In this document: piece by piece, positions 61,248 to 64,000 of the stretch | Position numbering within the stretch: position 1 is the stretch's first letter | Layout of the letters: each line of letters begins with the position of its first letter | NCBI GenBank assembly: GCA_012845835.1 | Contig: JABAKD010000012.1 | Span: forward strand, 15,097,195 to 15,161,194 | Direction: 5' to 3' | Length of the DNA stretch: 64,000 bases | Origin: Undaria pinnatifida | Taxonomy: Eukaryota > Sar > Phaeophyceae > Laminariales > Alariaceae | Translations under genes and position numbers: made by a program | Notes under the pieces: model-generated | What the model saw: the letters and a program-made list of their open reading frames with translations, nothing else | Told to the model about the DNA's origin: nothing | The model's database searches: none

Positions 61248-64000
61248 CACTAAGCCCAGCGGTTTGATGTCGATACGAGTGCACCGCTTGTGCGATACAG
61301 TGCCTGGCAATCTGCTGTACCGGGCATAGCACAGCATGGCAGAGGGTGGCTTTGGTTCATCATGAAATACAAGAGCTCTGCTGACTGAAGGGCTGGAGTT
61401 TAACGTATGGGGCGATATAATATGCTATCGTTTTATTACTGTTAATGCGAACAAGGCTTGTCGTTTTCTTGATGCTGTTGCGATCACATTAATAACTCAA
61501 ATTAATTCATGGCTAAATCTAGTCCGAATAAAAAAGGCCCCAACAACTCTGGAGTGGAAGAATACCAGCGAACAAACAGGACCACAACGACTCGTAGGTG
61601 GCGCAGAGCTGAGTCCTCCAGGACTCAATTCGCTTACACATATTATAGCAACACGCCGGCTTGAACGCTGGAACCAACCCCGACCAAAACACCCGCGTCC
61701 CAAATTTTCAATTTTCTATGTTAGTCCCAAGGCTATCTCACTATGCAGTCCGACTTCGAGTTTCAGACTTATACTATTCGATCCCGAAAACGAAATCAAC
61801 AGTCCGATTTTGCAACATCCGGCAATTACTTCTTCTGAGCTGAGAATCCGATGGCCCAAGTCGTCAGATGAATCAAATCGAAAAATGATATGGTCTCTAA
61901 TAAGATGTTATTCACGCAAGCGGCAGCAGAATGATCGACGAGTTGGATGGTGACAGAGCGACGTTGCTTCGCCCCTAACGCGCAGCCGGCAGTCGGCGCA
62001 TCCCACCTCTACAGCCAGACTATGGTCAGTTGGCGCGGGCGTGGGCTCAGAGACCACGAGAAGCGAGCTCCGCGCGCGCCTCTCCGTGGACACGTACTCA
62101 TAGACCAGCAATAGTCGGTCAGCATGCTGGGCTCAGATGCTTGATTGTGTCAAAATACAAAATACCAAGCCAGATTGAGCGCATTCGGCACGTCTCTTCG
62201 CCGCAAGACTAGACAGCCAGTGTGGGCTCGGACTCTTGGGTCTAACGCCCGGTGCAGAGCAAAACATACAGCTCAAACTCGCCAACCGGCTTTCCGACTA
62301 AAGTCAGTTAGTCGGCGTCGCCGCCTAGCGACTATACATTAGTCGTGAACTCTTGCCGTTTATCCTATCTGCATGGTGTCATGAATATAAACGATTGCTA
62401 GACTTACGATAACTAGTTTCTGCAGCGGTGCCAGGCACCCGCAGCAGCAGTAGAACTTGCTAGAACTATAACTAGTCTCTGAAGCGGTGCCAGACACCCG
62501 CAGGAGCAGTAGAACTTGCTCGGTGTTTGCTCGAATCTGTGGACGTTCGCTCTCACTCAACTGCACATACATCCGATTTCTTCGCGTATTATTAATTGCA
62601 GTAATACTGGTTCGATTCGGGAACTCGTCAGAGTACCAGCGCCAACCAGTACCAGCCATTTCGGTCCAACCAGTACCAGCCATTTCGGGTCTTGATGCTC
62701 CAGGTACTGGCGGGTACTCAGTCATCTTCAGCTTGAACTACTCCAGATACTGGCAAGTACTCAGTCCTTTTCAGCATGAAGTACTCCGGGCACAGGCAAA
62801 GGCTCAGGCATTTCAGCTCGAAGAACTCTAGGTACTGGCAAGTACTCAGTCACTTGACACTGAAGCAGCACTGCGAGCATCAGCTATCGCCACCTGTCGT
62901 TCGTGGCACCACGCGATGCTCAACTCGGACTGGGCGGCCTACCGACCAACACGAACCAAGAAAGACATGGCTACCACGTATAATACGCACTACCCGCGCA
63001 TACCTACCCCCTACTACTGCCTGCCTGGCATGTACACCCACTGCACCGCACCGGTACTCCTACTCGTAGTGCTGTCAGGTAGCAGGTACAGTCAGCATTG
63101 CCTGCTGCAACTTGGGATGGCAAGTAACCAAACTGCTACGGGTATTGTCCATCTGTGATTGTCCCAGCGGCAACAGAAGAGCCGACAAGCCGCGCTACAA
63201 CCAGGCACAGCGAAATTGCCAGAGTTTGGCCATGGTTCCCCTCGGCGTACTGGCCACTGGCCACTGCCAGCAGCTTGTCTAGGCAGTTGCCGAGGCCGGC
63301 AGAGAGCCTCCTCGACAACAACAATGACGAGTCAGATACGTGATTGCGTGACTTGACTTGTACTAGGACACAGCCGAAATCCCATTTAAAGAACAACGCT
63401 TGGCAACACCACTCGTACCTCAGATAATTGTTGAACTCCCTCCAAGCTGTACCCGGGCCTCCACGTGAGTCACCGGCAGTCACCCGGTGGGCAGGTTATG
63501 TTTCGAGGTTGCTGTCGCAGTATTTACAGTTTTTGTATTTTAAGGGTGGGGTTCCACGAAATACCCAAGCGTCGCCCGAACGGGAAAAATTCTAAATACA
63601 CCCTGTCTACAAGTATCTATCAATACTGCTGTTTCGATGTTTCGATGTTTCTTGACCCGCACTGCCCGCATGCCCACCTGACGACCGTATAATTCCTTGC
63701 ATTTGAGGTTTCAAAGCCGGTAGCTGAGAGACACCACGTATGCTAACTACGCCAACAACTAGGAGAACATTTAGTGGCCAGAAGCCGATGAAACGGGCGA
63801 GGGATTTGGCGAGCTGAGCCGTGGATCTTGTTGTGGTGGAAGATTAGTCTACTCGTAGATTTTAGCGGTTGGAGGTCAAAATTAAAAATTGTAGCAATTA
63901 GTCTAGGCATGGACAGCGAGGAAGAAGGGGGGTACGAGTAGGCGTAACGAGATTCGAGTACAGAAGAGAAAAAAAACGGCGCGACCGTGGATGGAGGCCA
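61248..64000. other. Region upstream of the ABCA gene
   Basis: Probably 5' UTR, promoter and intergenic DNA. Two 61-bp units lie at 62405-62525 (ACTAGTYTCTG...GCGGTGCCAGRCACCCGC). A repeat of about 60 bp with GGTACTGGCAAGTACTCAGT lies at 62697-62855. I see no core promoter motif and no gene. Confidence 0.6.

Overview
The window is nuclear DNA of a eukaryote with very intron-rich genes. Coding exons are short (most 60-330 bp), introns have AG acceptors and mostly GT donors, and simple repeats and interstitial TTAGGG-type telomeric repeats are scattered through the non-coding DNA. Gene density is very low: two genes in 64 kb. I infer a protist or alga, possibly a stramenopile such as a brown alga; nothing seen fixes the lineage.

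Layout. (1) 590-5819, + strand: the last five exons of coproporphyrinogen III oxidase (haem and chlorophyll precursor synthesis), 198 codons plus stop; the 5' part lies upstream of the window. (2) 5820-8415: intergenic DNA between two convergent genes, with tandem copies of the CPOX terminal exon next to the gene. (3) 8416-61247, - strand: one ABC transporter of the ABCA type. I joined 44 coding exons by hand; every junction is in phase and they sum to 6,579 bp (about 2,192 residues, or 2,170 from a later Met). Order: TM1, first extracellular domain, TM2-6, nucleotide-binding domain 1, acidic/Ser-rich linker, TM7, second extracellular domain, TM8-12, nucleotide-binding domain 2, C-terminal tail. 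Coding sequence is about one eighth of the 52.8 kb gene. (4) 61248-64000: probable upstream region with tandem repeats and no recognisable gene.

The most unusual property is in the gene architecture. At least thirteen of the 49 exons have one or more decayed tandem copies of one exon edge (exon end plus splice site plus adjoining intron) in the neighbouring intron or flank. Examples are an array of about six extra 5' splice sites after a CPOX exon, an array of 3' splice sites before ABCA exon 9, three extra copies of a transmembrane-coding exon start before ABCA exon 31, and a second copy of the CPOX C-terminus with its own stop. Three ABCA introns start with GC instead of GT, all after CAG and all in phase 0.

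Introns also hold several dispersed repeat families (one with a CAA/CAG tail, one SINE-like, one rich in TATAGTGCCGG, one rich in GGGTC) and a strongly over-represented palindrome, TACCWGGTA (at least 16 copies, all non-coding). No CRISPR, insertion sequence, intact rRNA or confident tRNA gene was seen.
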